From contig BGZK01000732.1 in assembly GCA_005406025.1 (NCBI GenBank), forward strand, positions 62,001 to 126,000: DNA of 64,000 nt. Direction: 5' to 3'. Shown here piece by piece: positions 11,570 through 23,180 of the stretch. The stretch comes from Eumeta japonica (Eukaryota; Arthropoda; Insecta; Lepidoptera; Psychidae). Numbering within the stretch: position 1 is the stretch's first letter; every line of letters begins with the position of its first letter. The position numbers and the translations under genes are program-made. The notes below the pieces were generated by a model. It did no database searches, had not been told where the DNA came from, and saw nothing but the letters and a program-made list of their open reading frames with translations.

Positions 11570-11890
11570 ACAGAGAAATCTATCGTCTGATACGCAACAA
11601 TTCCGTCCATGAAAAATCATTCGCGACAACCGCGACATTCACGCTTCTCCCCTTCTGAAAAAATAAACGCAGGTCTCCGTTTTTATCGCGGCGCCCCCGG
11701 GGCGCGGGGCGCGGGCCGGCGGGCGGGGCGCTCGGGGCAGGAATGCTCTCGCGCCGAATAAATAAATCCACGACGAACTCCGGATCTCTATAGCGGATGT
11801 TTAACATATAAATTGCTATCACTTTTTCTGATTTATGCCCCGCGGCGCGCTGGCGGCTGCAGATAAGGCGGCGCGCACTGTCTACACGAA
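11570..11890. promoter_or_regulatory. GC-rich non-coding island with a Hox-Exd-type site
   Basis: It has a very GC-rich core (11690-11745) and a second GC-rich tail (11838-11875). TGATTTATGC at 11829-11838 fits the posterior Hox/Exd composite class (TGATTTAT). The 80-codon reverse frame here has low-complexity Pro/Ala/Arg content from the GC-rich core and no domain. Regulatory role inferred. Confidence 0.4.
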
Positions 11891-12006
11891 ATATTAGGGA
11901 AATCGTTCCAATGGTATTACCTATTGCTATTCCATCGATGTCTCTATTAATTCTTCTTTGTAATCTATAGGAATATACACATATTCACTCACCGCTCTTG
12001 TGGATG

Positions 12007-12026
12007 GTGTGTGTGTGTGTGTGTGT
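12007..12026. repeat. (GT)10 microsatellite
   Basis: An uninterrupted GT dinucleotide run. Confidence 0.95.
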
Positions 12027-12292
12027 ATACAATTTGATATCGTTGCGTGAATATCACCTACGCCGTTACTCTTATATTTGATCGTAAATTTCCTTTTAAA
12101 AATAGTTATTGTTTAGCAAGTATCTACATAAAGAAAAAATTGTTGCATTTATTGTTCTTAAATTTACAAAGGACAAAAAACAGCGATGTAATCCTATACA
12201 TATGATAATTGTATATTTTTCATGTCTGACTACGAAAGGACTATTCCATCGCACTGCAGATGGACGCATTGATTAATTACCAACTATTTTTA

Positions 12293-13230
12293 ACTTCCTG
12301 CTAAGAAAATTAAAAATTTTTGAAAATCGGGAAGTTATTATCGGGAAGTTTTACTCCGTTTTTCGAAAATCGAATTTTCATCAGATCTTGACGTTTTGAG
12401 GTCCTAGGAAGCTCTCCTGACGATCTTACGATGGTGTCTGTATATTTGTGGATGTATGTAAAACTCTTATAACTTTTAAACGGCTTGACAGATTAGAACC
12501 ATAGATTGGTATTCCAAACAGCTTTATCAAGTTTAGATTTCCTGAAAATTTGAATCGATTCAGATGCATGAAGTCCAAGAAATTAAAAAAAACTATGAAA
12601 ATTTTTTAATCGTGTTTTCTTGGAATCAGTTTTAAACGGCTTTACCGATGGATTCCAAACACTAATCAGCTCTTAACATTAAAAAATCACGTTGTACGCC
12701 ACTGGGCCTGTTAAAATCGGTTGATTTGTTCGCGAAATATCGTGAACGAAATAATCACAAAAAATGATTTTTTCAAAATACTCCGAAATGTTGTAGTTAA
12801 TTAAAAGCATGTTTTAAGTACTTTTATATAACATATAAACCCGCATCGATCACCACCAGGCCGATTAAAATCGGTTGATTCGTTTGTGAGATATCGTGAA
12901 CGAAAAATAAAAAAAAAAGTTATTGTATCAAAATATTCCAAAATTTTGTACCTAATTAAATGCATATTCTGAATTCTATTGAAGAACTTAAAAGCCTTCG
13001 TTGATTGTTGCTAATTCAGTCAAAATCTATTAATTTGTTCAAGATATATCGAATATAGAAAAATAAAAAAAAAAACTTGTCTTAAAATAATTCTTAAATT
13101 CTGTATCTAATCAAATTCGCATTGTCAAAAATTTTTTGCTTAAAAAATCGCGTCAAATTCTGTATATTTTAGAGAGTTTCGAACTTGAAAATAGCGGGAA
13201 GCTTCAGGGTTGGCCTACAGGGTTAACCAC
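12293..13230. repeat. Lepidopteran-type 'cttcccgcta' repeat with internal ~154-bp tandem units
   Basis: The left end carries 'taacttcctgctaagaaaa'; the right end carries 'tagcgggaagcttcagg' followed by 'ttggcctacagggttaac', so the ends are imperfect inverted repeats around (C)TTCCYGCTA. Inside, a unit anchored on 'ttaaaatcggttgatt' plus 'atatcgtgaacgaaa' recurs from 12711, 12865 and 13020 (diverged), a period of about 154 bp. The same terminal motif appears at 61755-61915. No protein is encoded. I know this repeat type from lepidopteran genomes but cannot name its class. Confidence 0.65.
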
Positions 13231-14216
13231 TTTTCTAATTTTTTTATGTGTGATTTGTGTAAATTATTTTTTCTTCACATTCACATTACCATCGTAAGAA
13301 TATCGCGCTGAAGACTTCAAGCCAGTAAACTGACGGACTGAGCGAATCGTGGGATAGAGGACGTCAGCCGGTCGTGTGCCCGGCTCCGCTGGCGCTGGCT
13401 ATGTTTGTAGGTTCTCGGCTTCTGCGACGGCACCTACTACTGCATATTAACATGATGCATCTATTCTAAGTTTGTTACTAAAGGGGTTTTCTTTTCGTGA
13501 CACCCAATGTTCTATTACGTAAAGCCAACTGCTTTACGGTTCTTAAAAATGCTTAAACCTAAAAATTTTAGGATTCCCCTACGCCAATAGTACGCCAGCC
13601 AGTAATTTATTGTATGACACACAACTTATTTAATGATTCAGTTTTTAAAAACGTGTTGATATCCGTCACGTAGACACAAAGTTCAGTAAACGATAATACT
13701 GAGCTGTCATTTGCTTATTCTCGTGTCGTATGTCGTGGAGGCAAGAACAAATGTAAAATAGGCTCGGTTCTAATATAAAGAGCATGTAAGGGCGGATGGA
13801 TAATATGTCAGTGAAGTATACAGAGCATGAGCGTGAGCACGTCGGCGCTAAACTGTGTACCTAAGAACGTAAGTCACAAAATAACTTATTAAAATTATTT
13901 TGCTCTCAAGCATTTTTCTGGACTTAAATACCTCTATTTGTTCGTATTGCACTTGTATCGTTAAAAAACATTCATATTAACACATTTAACATGGATGCCG
14001 ATGAAACATCTTTCATTTATTAGCTTAAAAATTACAGTAAGTGGTTTCCAATTGAAAATAGCTGCCTAATCGTAATAGTTCAAGTAAAATTAATAAAAAG
14101 CTAAACTTAACAAAAATCAAAAAAAAAAACAGCAATCAATTGTATGAGTTTATGGATATAAGCCGTCACCAACCAAAGCAGCGCGCGAGCGAAGTGCCTC
14201 TAAGCGGATGATTGCT
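13231..14216. other. Intergenic DNA with a complex segment at 13290-13450
   Basis: 13290-13450 has balanced composition and could be a decayed SINE or regulatory DNA. The rest is AT-rich and unassigned. Confidence 0.3.
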
Positions 14217-14600
14217 TTTGTTTTAACCGACTTCAAAATTTAAAAAGGAGGAGGTTCTTAATTCGACTGTATTTTTTTTTGTTTTTTTTTTTATAATGTT
14301 TGTTACCTCAGTTTTTATGGTATGTGTCTGTTGGTAGATAGATATGTGTCTATTGCTAGATGTATGGTATGTGTCTATTGCTAGATATACTGTGGTGTTT
14401 CCTTGGCTGACACCGACTCCAAAAATAACAATAATTGTAATTACATTATACTATCGTAATAATTTTGTTAACTTTAACTAAGTTTACTTTCATTTCATGG
14501 TACTTAGGAAAACACTAAAAATATTTGTTTAAAATGTTTTGGAATAGGTTTTGTTTTGTAGTCGGTTTTTTTTTGTTAAAATTTTTTTTTATTTATAAAA
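14217..14600. repeat. MITE-like element with 'ttaaccgacttcaaaa' termini, short copy
   Basis: It starts with 'ttttaaccgacttcaaaat' and ends with 'gttttgtagtcggttttttt', forming terminal inverted repeats. Shared internal phrases with 24341-25200 include 'gtgtctattgctagata', 'tgacaccgactccaaaaa' and 'ttttggaataggttttgttt'. This copy lacks much of the interior of the longer copy. No coding capacity; the family is common in Lepidoptera. Confidence 0.7.
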
Positions 14601-14639
14601 TTAAACACGTGGATACTGTTGCTTTGTAGAATTGTAGCA

Positions 14640-14935
14640 GCGTGAATAGTGCAATCACTATGGCACTTGTTTGTCAAAAGTTATTGACGAAGTCTGTTAA
14701 AATAACTGTAAATGTTGTATCATCTTGTACCACGACAATACCAGTTCTTACAACGGCCAAATTTTTGAAAGAGGAAGACGTAGAACTAGTGAGCAATCCT
14801 GCGTACAGTCTCGACCTGGCACCTTGTGACTTTTTTGTTCGCAAAAATTAAGAATCAATTACGCGGTCAAGAATTTTAATCGCCAGCTATCGAAGAGTAA
14901 GAAAAACATGTTTCTGAGTTCACCAGGAGGAATAA
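14640..14935 (+). mobile_element. Decayed mariner-type transposase fragment, copy 2
   Basis: One frame gives 'FLKEEDVELVSNPAYSLDL' followed by 'APCDFF' (about 14763-14833), matching the mariner block in which 'HPAYSPDLAPCDFFLFPK' precedes the last catalytic Asp. A shifted frame continues with 'KIKNQLRGQEF' and 'EKHVSEFTRR' (to about 14930). The N-terminal two thirds are absent. The wording differs from the other mariner fossils here, so it is probably a separate subfamily. Confidence 0.75.
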
Positions 14936-15529
14936 TAATATAATTTTTTTTCAAAATTGATTTATTCGTATGAAAAATTGCATTTATGCTAAAGGAGGAT
15001 GTTTTGAGAAACAATAAATTATTTTTTTACGTAATATTTTTTCTGTCGTTCAAAAAATTGTCAATGCATTTTAGCCATAATATTCTAAGTATCAGTAAAC
15101 TACTGCATAGCTCTGATTGACGGTTAATTTTCACCATGTAATGCCACGATCCATTGTAGATTCTATGATAACTGGAATTGTCTTTTTATGCTTATATCCA
15201 CATTTTTATGGCAGATGGTGTTTAGCACATTATTGACGTTATATATGATAATAAACTGTATGTTTGACATGCAATGTGCAGCTAGAGAACTCACAACCGC
15301 TTACATGGTCACGGAACAAGTATAAAACACAAATTTACAACCCCGTAATTTATTAACTAATTGAATTGGCCTTAATAGATTGATAAGGTGCAAGCAAAAT
15401 TTAATATGGCATATTTCACAGCAGATATTTATAAAGTTTTCAAAATAAACATTTAACTTAAAATCTTCCGATAAATATTGTCAAAAACACTCTGTAATAA
15501 CCGATCCTTTTTGATCTTTTCTTTCATGT
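14936..15529. other. AT-rich intergenic DNA, no gene seen
   Basis: No further features were recognised. Confidence 0.4.
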
Positions 15530-16010
15530 TTCTCAAAGGGAACGATTCAAGAAAAATAAATATTGCAAATTATCAATTGTGCGCATTTATTCAGCAAAAA
15601 TAATTGATTGTTTGCACAGAAATAGGCCTGAAATAACGGAACATGTATAAAAACTTGAATGAAAGGCACCCTCCTTTCATTTCCGCGTAGTGGAACGAAA
15701 ACGGTGCGTTTCCTGTCCATAATAGACTCGCAAAAATTATTTCCACTTTTTTCGGGTTCATCGGCGAAAACTGGAAAAATTGAATGGTGAATATTTCGAC
15801 ATTTTGTGTGCATTCACACACCTCGCCCTTGTTTGCGCATACGGGTTACGTTGGTGGTTATTAATTGGACTTATTAAGTTCAGCAATTTTCGCTTAGACG
15901 TGGAAGAATCATCATTATCGCAAAACAAACGCCACCCCTCGACCCGTTGCAACGGGCAGACGGTACGAATGCGTGGCATCAGAGTTGACAGCATGTAATT
16001 GTAGGGTATT
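15530..16010. promoter_or_regulatory. Stop-poor complex island, candidate conserved non-coding element
   Basis: About 480 bp of balanced sequence in which short open frames overlap on both strands (15547-15813 reverse, 15591-15821 reverse, 15758-15994 reverse, 15780-15998 forward). None has a domain, and none has splice sites clearly linking it to another exon. Simultaneous openness in several frames argues for compositional constraint rather than coding. It contains 'ggttattaattggac' and other TAAT cores. A coding exon is the alternative. Confidence 0.35.
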
Positions 16011-17039
16011 ATTTATTGGTCTAGGGTATATTTTCGGATAGCAATACATACGGCATCTCTATTCGGTGGATGCAAATGGGATTAACCATTTCAAAACGAA
16101 TTTTGCCATTATCTTGTACATAATATACATTACGATAGAACATTGTTGAAATAAACGTTGTACAAAATTGGAACAATTGTAGAGTTTTTTTTTTTAATTT
16201 TATTATGTCTATATATAAAAGCAAAAAGATAATTTTCGCTATCTCGCCCGTCACTTTTGAACGCGCCACTCGTTGAATCGTGACCGTTTAGATTTTTTAT
16301 CATTTTTTATCATTTTTTATTAGATATTTACGTTTTTATTCAACGTCATAATTTGATTTTTATAAAAATTTATATGCTATTTCCATTGGATTGATCTCTC
16401 AGTGATTCCGCCGCCGCGATGAGCCCGTAAGAAGACGTAGACCATCTCATTTAAGCGGCCACCCCCGCGGTGATCAGGGTCACAATTTACAATTCTGTGC
16501 AGACAATCGAATTGGAAATAAGCTTTTTAATTTTGCCGCTATGCCACCTTTCAATAAATTATGAATTTTCATGCAAATCGACTTGCTTAAGCTTTGATTA
16601 GCGTCGATATTAAGATAGTTAATTAAATTTAGACAATGTCCACATCCGCCTCGATTTAAAATTTTCAATTGAAATTGAAGAAGTCAATATTGCAATACTT
16701 TTTAGCTCTAATAAATAATGGCTGTATTATAAATAATTATTGTAAGTTCATATATCATCGCAAAGTGGTATATGAGAGTTATTTCCTGGCAGCGGAAGTT
16801 GTGATAAAGATCTTTAATTGCTATGTTTCAGTTATAAATTAGAGAATCGTATGTCAATAAGAATAAATATAAAATGACATAAATAAACAACGGTTAATAG
16901 GATTTTAAGTAACGACAACACAAACATAGCTATCCTATACAGAATTTATATAAAATATTTCGTTTTACTGAACAATAGATATTTTACCACGACGCAGAAC
17001 CGATTAAGACAGTCGTACTCCGACACTTCGAGCATTATA
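16011..17039. other. AT-rich intergenic DNA with a short decamer repeat
   Basis: 16290-16322 carries three copies of 'attttttatc'. A small complex patch lies at 16385-16480. No gene was seen. Confidence 0.4.
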
Positions 17040-17055
17040 GACGGCTTAAGCCGTC
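17040..17055. repeat. 16-bp perfect palindrome
   Basis: gacggcttaagccgtc is self-complementary. It lies 15 bp left of the larger palindrome at 17071. Confidence 0.85.
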
Positions 17056-17070
17056 AATACAAATCTATAA

Positions 17071-17115
17071 TGTCAAAATAAAATGCGCACTTAAAGTGCG
17101 CATTTTATTTTGACA
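17071..17115. repeat. 45-bp near-perfect palindrome
   Basis: The arms 17071-17092 and 17094-17115 (22 bp each, starting 'tgtcaaaataaaatgcgcac') are exact reverse complements around a single central base. No loop is left for a conventional pre-miRNA. Confidence 0.95.
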
Positions 17116-18140
17116 GTGAGAAGAAAAAGACAATCTTCTATCAGAAAAAGAAAATCTCTCTTTTCACCCCGTACTGGGCCGATAAACTCAGACAATAATC
17201 GCTTATTGCATACCTATGCTATGTGAAGTTCCCAAACATAGCACCGTGTGCTGAATTTGTTTTCGCTTTAGCACATAGTAAAGCTTATGAAGCGTTAGCG
17301 CTAATAATTTTTATCTGAACTCACTCAAGGAGAAAATTTTTTGTGTGTAAGGATTCCATATAACCCGGCTGGTATATCTTTCATCAGAAAATAGTTTCTG
17401 TTTCTACGCATGTTAAGACACGGGAATATACTAATAATATTATGAGCTCACTCCTATTTACCAAAAGGGTAGGCAAAAACTATAGATTTTCACAAATCAT
17501 ATGCTAATACATTTTAATATCGAAGAGAAGATAAATCAGAAGGACAAAACATATCTACGTACAAGGAAATCGGTTCATTTCGTTAATACTACATAAGGAC
17601 AGGTACGTTTTGACTCGAGATCTTTTTAATAAGAGTTATAATTTACAAAATTTATGAATTGAAACAATAATGTGAATCTACTTATTAAGATAATTGCTCA
17701 TTTCAAGTAATTACTCTAAGTGGGCAATATATATATATATATATCAGTACCTGGGTGACCAAGCTTTAGTTGAAGTTTTTTTTTCTCAATATCATATTAT
17801 GAGAATTTTCAAACCTACTTAGTAGTATTATAAATATAGTCACACTTAAATAACTGCATTCATAAGTCATGCATGTACTTAGTTCTACATATTATGTTAA
17901 ACAGTTTGCCATATTATCGTTTTACTTTACCATTCCTTTATATTTAGTCATAAATTTTTGAAGTACTAATATGATATTTCTTCCCAGACTCCGCATCATA
18001 ATGCGGATATGTCGAGAATTTTAAATCCAAAGTACTTTTCATGTAGTTGGTCGCTTTGCTCTAGATAATACTGCATATAACATGCTATGGATAAAAACTG
18101 ACGATCATAAGCTTTCAAAAAACTAAGGCGGAAATCCATA
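17116..18140. other. AT-rich intergenic DNA with an (AT) microsatellite
   Basis: An AT dinucleotide run lies at 17727-17744. No gene or larger repeat was recognised. Confidence 0.4.
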
Positions 18141-18145
18141 ATAGA

Positions 18146-18640
18146 CGCTTACCTGCAACATGCATTAACATGCAGCATGCAACCCACCGCTGACCCTTGA
18201 ATCTGCCTCTCCACTACGAATCTCTATCCAGATGATTGAATATTGATTCCAGAGGATTGACAGATATCGAACACCTAAGCCTGTATTAATTTATTAATTA
18301 TCTTATTCCTCTAATCTTTATATTATTGATTTCTGCGTACGTTTCATGCCAAACCAGGCATATCCTCAGGAAAATTCAGACAGTCACATCCACCAGGGTC
18401 GACGGTTGCTTGCAACATGCATTAATATGCAGCATGCAACCCACTGCTGACCCTCGAATCTGCCCTTCCACTACGAATCTCTATCTAAAGAATTTAATAT
18501 TGATTCAAGAGGATTGACAGATATCGAACACCTAAGCAAGTGTTAATTTTATTTTTTATAATTATCGTAGTCCGCTAATCGTTATTATGATAATTTCTAC
18601 GTATGTTTCATGCCAACATTGCATAACAGCGATTCTCTTA
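18146..18640. repeat. Tandem duplication, unit about 252 bp
   Basis: Unit 1 starts at 18146 and unit 2 at 18398. Both begin with a 'gcaacatgcattaa' segment, continue through 'ctacgaatctctatc' and 'ggattgacagatatcgaaca', and end around 'acgtttcatgccaa'. The copies differ by scattered substitutions and small indels. Part of unit 1 also reappears inverted at 18669-18722. Identity unknown. Confidence 0.85.
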
Positions 18641-18668
18641 ACGAAATCGTGTCGGTTGTTTTTAACAC

Positions 18669-18722
18669 TCCTTACATCCTGGTGGATGTAACTGTCTGCA
18701 ATTTCTTGAGAATTGCCTGGTC
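18669..18722 (-). repeat. Inverted partial copy of 18350-18402
   Basis: 'ctggtggatgtaactgtctg' here corresponds to the reverse complement of 'cagacagtcacatccaccag' (one mismatch), and 'gagaattgcctgg' to a segment near 18352. Together with the tandem units this makes a hairpin-capable arrangement with a spacer of about 265 bp. Confidence 0.7.
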
Positions 18723-19807
18723 GGCTCTATGTTTTTGTTGTTCATAACGGTGAGCGGGCGACGATTACGAAATTCGCCATTGAGATTGCCACGACCGCGC
18801 TTGTATTCCGCAAACTAGTTATGAATAGTCATCTTGCATGGTGCTTTATCGCCAATAGTACTTCGAAGCCGAGTGAGGTTTTGCTGAGCTATCAAATCAC
18901 ACTTGAAACCATAGAAAATCACATAACGATTTTCACGACTTAAATCCATGGTGATGAAAATACGCAATTTTTAAAATGACGCCAGAATGTAAAGACAATT
19001 GATAGTTAGATGAAACAAACTGTATTCTGCGGCCAAAGAGTTTCATTTATAAATTTAGTAATTACTTTTTAAATAAATAAAAGCAATTTCAATATTTTTT
19101 ATATAAGTGTATAGTTACAGAAAATTATAGTGCGCCCCACGTATTAATAAACAAGTGATTTTTGTATAAATTTGCCTCGACAGTCTCGCCAACGATTGCG
19201 TACAAAATTTTCATTTTAACTAAGTTTTGTTTTTCAAATTTACCTAAGTAGATGACGACTCTGAAAAAAATAGTTTATAAATCTAAGCGTTACTATATTT
19301 AACATCAATTCCGAAATTTGGAGATAATCATATTGTTGCTGTCGTTGTTTCTCAAAAATAAATAGCGCTAGATGGTATAGACTATAGACAGTATACAAAT
19401 AAATTATTATTTACTTACTGTCATTCTGATCAAAATGGAATTTACTTATATCAAGGATGAGACAAATTGGAATCGAGGACAGGTCCAGGATCGGAATCAG
19501 CAACGGTACAGCAAGCGGTATACAAGATGAAGGAATACATTCCATGTCCACGAGGACGAAAGGTGTATATATATAATAAGCATTGATGTTTCAAAAAGGC
19601 CCATAATAATTTCTATATGAATTTTCATTTTGAGAAGACTTTACTTCCCAAATTTGTCCACATAGGAACTTTCTTTGGAAAAACGATTGCGAGTTTTTTA
19701 AAGCACAGTCTAACAGCAAATTAACAGGCAAATCATCACATAGTACATGGTAACCGTCGCCCATGGACACTTGCAATTCCATAGAAGTCATTAGTGCTTC
19801 ACCAGCC
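18723..19807. other. Intergenic DNA, unassigned
   Basis: Open frames at 18713-18943 (forward) and 19591-19791 (reverse) show no domain I recognise and no matching splice partners. They may be remnants of unknown repeats. Confidence 0.3.
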
Positions 19808-20005
19808 TCTTTGGATGTATAGGAAGGAGGTAATAGGATGTCTAATTGAGTAAATCATGTTGATGTGAGGGGAAGAGAGGCGAATGGGTAACCAGAACTC
19901 TCACTCACTTGAAATGCAACAGCGAAAGCTGTTACTTCACGTCCCTATTCTGTGAGAGTGTGGTATGTTACCGGTCGAGCCGGCGCATTTTAGGCCATTT
20001 CTGTG
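19808..20005 (-). repeat. Partial lepidopteran LINE/SINE-tail repeat, antisense
   Basis: The phrases 'ccagaactctcactcact', 'ttacttcacgtccctattct' and 'ggtcgagccggcgcat' correspond, in reverse orientation, to the first half of the element at 32150-32462. Confidence 0.6.
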
Positions 20006-20609
20006 GTGCGTTAATTAATTATTTTGTCGCTATGGCATTGATTCTCAACAACAAATTAACTCAACACCACACGACATAAACTGCAGATGTTTCTATAATA
20101 TACGTACTATTGTAATCTAAATATATATTACTAGAACTAAACATAAGCTGTTTGTCTTGTGGGGAGTTATAATATTTCTACGTAAAACACGAAAGATGCC
20201 GAGCAAAGTTCAATTCATAAGATGACTGCTCACTTTAAAAATATGTTATGTATTCCACGACATACGTGAAATATCGATGTCTAACATGCGCACAGCGTTG
20301 AAGCTCAGAAAAAAGGGAGTGCAACGTACGGCCCTAGTAAGTATTAACTTGTACTTGAAGTTGCTGAAACTAGACGCAGCTTCACATCGCTCGGCCTATA
20401 ACTTGCAGAGACTCTGTTGCACTCTGTGGAGAGATGTGTGCTGATGTTATGAGATTCTCTTGGCGATTTTAAAGAATTCTTACCTTTATTGATTCAAAAT
20501 GTAGCTAAAACATCACACGTGTAATAATCACAATGTAACAATGTGTCGCTGGAGACTTCCATATGTTACTAGTTGTGATGCTTTGTTTATTAAAAAAACA
20601 GAATGACGA

Positions 20610-20656
<47 letters not shown>

Positions 20657-21499
20657 AGAGGGACAGGGACAAGGACAACAAAGGAAAGTTATAAAAAACG
20701 CATTTAATTACCGCAAAAATGAGTTACTGTGGAAACAGCAAGAAAACTATGTATTACATCTAGCTTTCAGGTATACAGCAAAAAGGAACAAAAACAGACC
20801 TATCTTCTTGTGGCTGATGTTCAATGGATAAAATCATGCAATTTTATAGATATAGTGATGGAGATTTATCAAGCTATCATATGATATACAAAACTTAAAG
20901 ATATCAACAGCGCAGCGAAAAGTAATGTCGTAACGCCGCCAAATCTCTTATAGTGTGCATTTGCATTATATCTGGTTAGAAAAATCATAAAATTGCATCC
21001 CAGAATGAAATATCATAACCTGGTCCTTCTCACGATACTATTCCCAATCTTGAACCCCGATCTCTCAATCTCAATATCACGTCACGTTATCAACATGTGA
21101 GTTAACAAAAAATATTAATTTGCGAATATGGGTTATGGTAATTATGCTTGGGACACCGATATAAATAGTATGCACACGTGATACGTCTCAAGAATTTTAT
21201 TGATATCGGTTCTGTTGTTGTGATAAGTAAACCCTGAGCGAGAAACAAATACACAAATAAATATACTGTTTAATTTAAATATCAACAAGGAACTGAAATT
21301 TAAACTTTTTAAGTATTTGGTGATATGTTCGTGAATTTTAGTAGAAGATAGTAGAATTCGTAATAACTATCTTGTTGACAAACCGCTGACTGGCATCTTA
21401 ACGTATATATACATAGACATTGCGTGCCAGTCGTCGACTACAGTAAACACGTCTGCTGTTAAATTAAAAGTTAAGAAACAATAGTTTCAGCGGTTATTA
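20006..21499. other. Intergenic DNA with a long (TA) microsatellite
   Basis: A TA run of about 41 bp lies at 20613-20653. Nothing else was recognised. Confidence 0.5.
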
Positions 21500-21670
21500 C
21501 CAATTGTATGTTTAAGGGATTTTTAAAAAGGAACGTGTCCCGGTCGCCGGGCGGCGCGCCGATCGCTATTCGCGTCAGGGCCGCGTTTAGCCCTGACTCG
21601 GATTTAAGTAGCGGGGGCCCGCGCCGCGCATACTAACTCCACGTCTGAGAAAAATTATCGGTTTCAGAAA
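21500..21670. promoter_or_regulatory. GC-rich non-coding island
   Basis: GC-rich clusters lie at 21538-21600 and 21612-21632 within AT-rich DNA. No coding frame. Possible cis-regulatory DNA. Confidence 0.35.
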
Positions 21671-22799
21671 AACGGTATCTTTGAGATAGAAGGCTTACAT
21701 GCTCTTAAAGGGTACAATATTTTCGTCATTTGTTCGTTTTCCTTTAATTTGGACTTTATTTATGAAGGTACCTACGTCAATAAATTGAGTTTGTTGTCCG
21801 AAGTATCCAATGGGTACAATTTTCAAATACTGCTCTCTGAACTGTATGTATCTTTATTAAATCCTTTTACATATTAAATTCCTAAGATAAGTTTACAATC
21901 TTTGTGTTTAACTTTTGTTTTTTTTTTGTGAATTCAAAAAGGATCTGAAGGGTTTTATCTACAAAAACTACAAATATAAAATTTAGAAAAGAGTCCCTAA
22001 AAATTAGAGGAAAGTTATATTCTCACGAAAATTTTTCGTTACTTAGAATATATCTACTATTTAAATCATAATATAAATTAAATTTGGAATTCTTTTTTAT
22101 TTCTATTATTTTCGAAATAAGATGTTTATTTTACACTGAAAAAGTAATAAATTTCAAAAGCAACCGAACCGAATATTTGTATGTAAGGGGTAGCGTATGT
22201 TTCTTGTTCAGTAAAAAATGCCCATGTGGATTTGGTCAAGCAAACTTTGCAGCGTAACCAGACGTGTACGCGGAGCAAGATCCAAGTTCTATAAACACGA
22301 ATAAGGTTTTCATAATCGCTTAAGGGCAATTCTGAAGAGGTACGGATCTCAGCGTATATCATTACAAGAGACTGCTAGATCAATGAAGGCTGGCCCCGAC
22401 TGTGAGCACTATAGTAAGGATCTGGTAAGAGAGGCTTGAAAAGCTGACATCGCGTCGTTTGCTTAAAATAAGGGTAATTTGTGAACGCTCATGCTATAGA
22501 ATCGTCTCGGTTTGTCAGAACATTTTTAGGCTGGTGTTTTTTTTTCACCAGGGCGTGCTGTAGTCGCGACTCTCAACAGATGAGATTAAGACAGCCTTCA
22601 CATGAAGGTCGAGATTCTTAATTTACCAGGAGCGAGTGTCGATATATGTGTAATCTGTTTTTTGATTATTTGCAACTTTCTTTTGTACTGTTATATGGGC
22701 AATTTTTTTCAAGGAATTTGGACGTAATAATATATTCTAAGTAACGAAATTTTCTACAGATAATCAACCTGTTCCCTTTCTTTAGTATCTGATGTAGAG
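21671..22799. other. AT-rich intergenic DNA, no gene seen
   Basis: A 78-codon reverse frame at 22126-22362 has no recognised domain. Confidence 0.35.
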
Positions 22800-23180
22800 A
22801 GTTTTAGTCAAAGGCCGGATTCAGACGTGTTAAAACGGACATCCTCTACGGAATTCTCCTCGGAATAAAAAGGAAGACCGGCAAAGGTGCGGCGCGGGCG
22901 GCGCCTCTAGTCTAGAACGCTTAATCGCTAATAGCTGGGGCGAACAGTCTATTTACAAATTCAAATGTGTATAACATATATATTGAGACATAATCATCAC
23001 TGCAGAGTCTCGTCATCGATTATTCCGAGCTCACCACAGCTGGTGTGCCGATGTATAGTGTACAGACAGCATAAATTAGGAGACGAAACAGAGCTTTGTC
23101 GAATTGCAATTTGGACCGATAGAGGTGGCGACGTTTCTTTGATGCGAATACGGAAATGTTGATTTTGGAAAAAGTTCGGC
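22800..23180. promoter_or_regulatory. Complex, higher-GC non-coding island
   Basis: It has a GC-rich core at 22884-22915 and balanced flanks. Overlapping open frames on both strands (22965-23162 and 22997-23182) lack domains. Regulatory role inferred. Confidence 0.3.

Noticed and set aside
11580..11822. 80-codon reverse frame
   Set aside because: Its Pro/Ala/Arg-rich centre is a by-product of the GC-rich core at 11690-11745.
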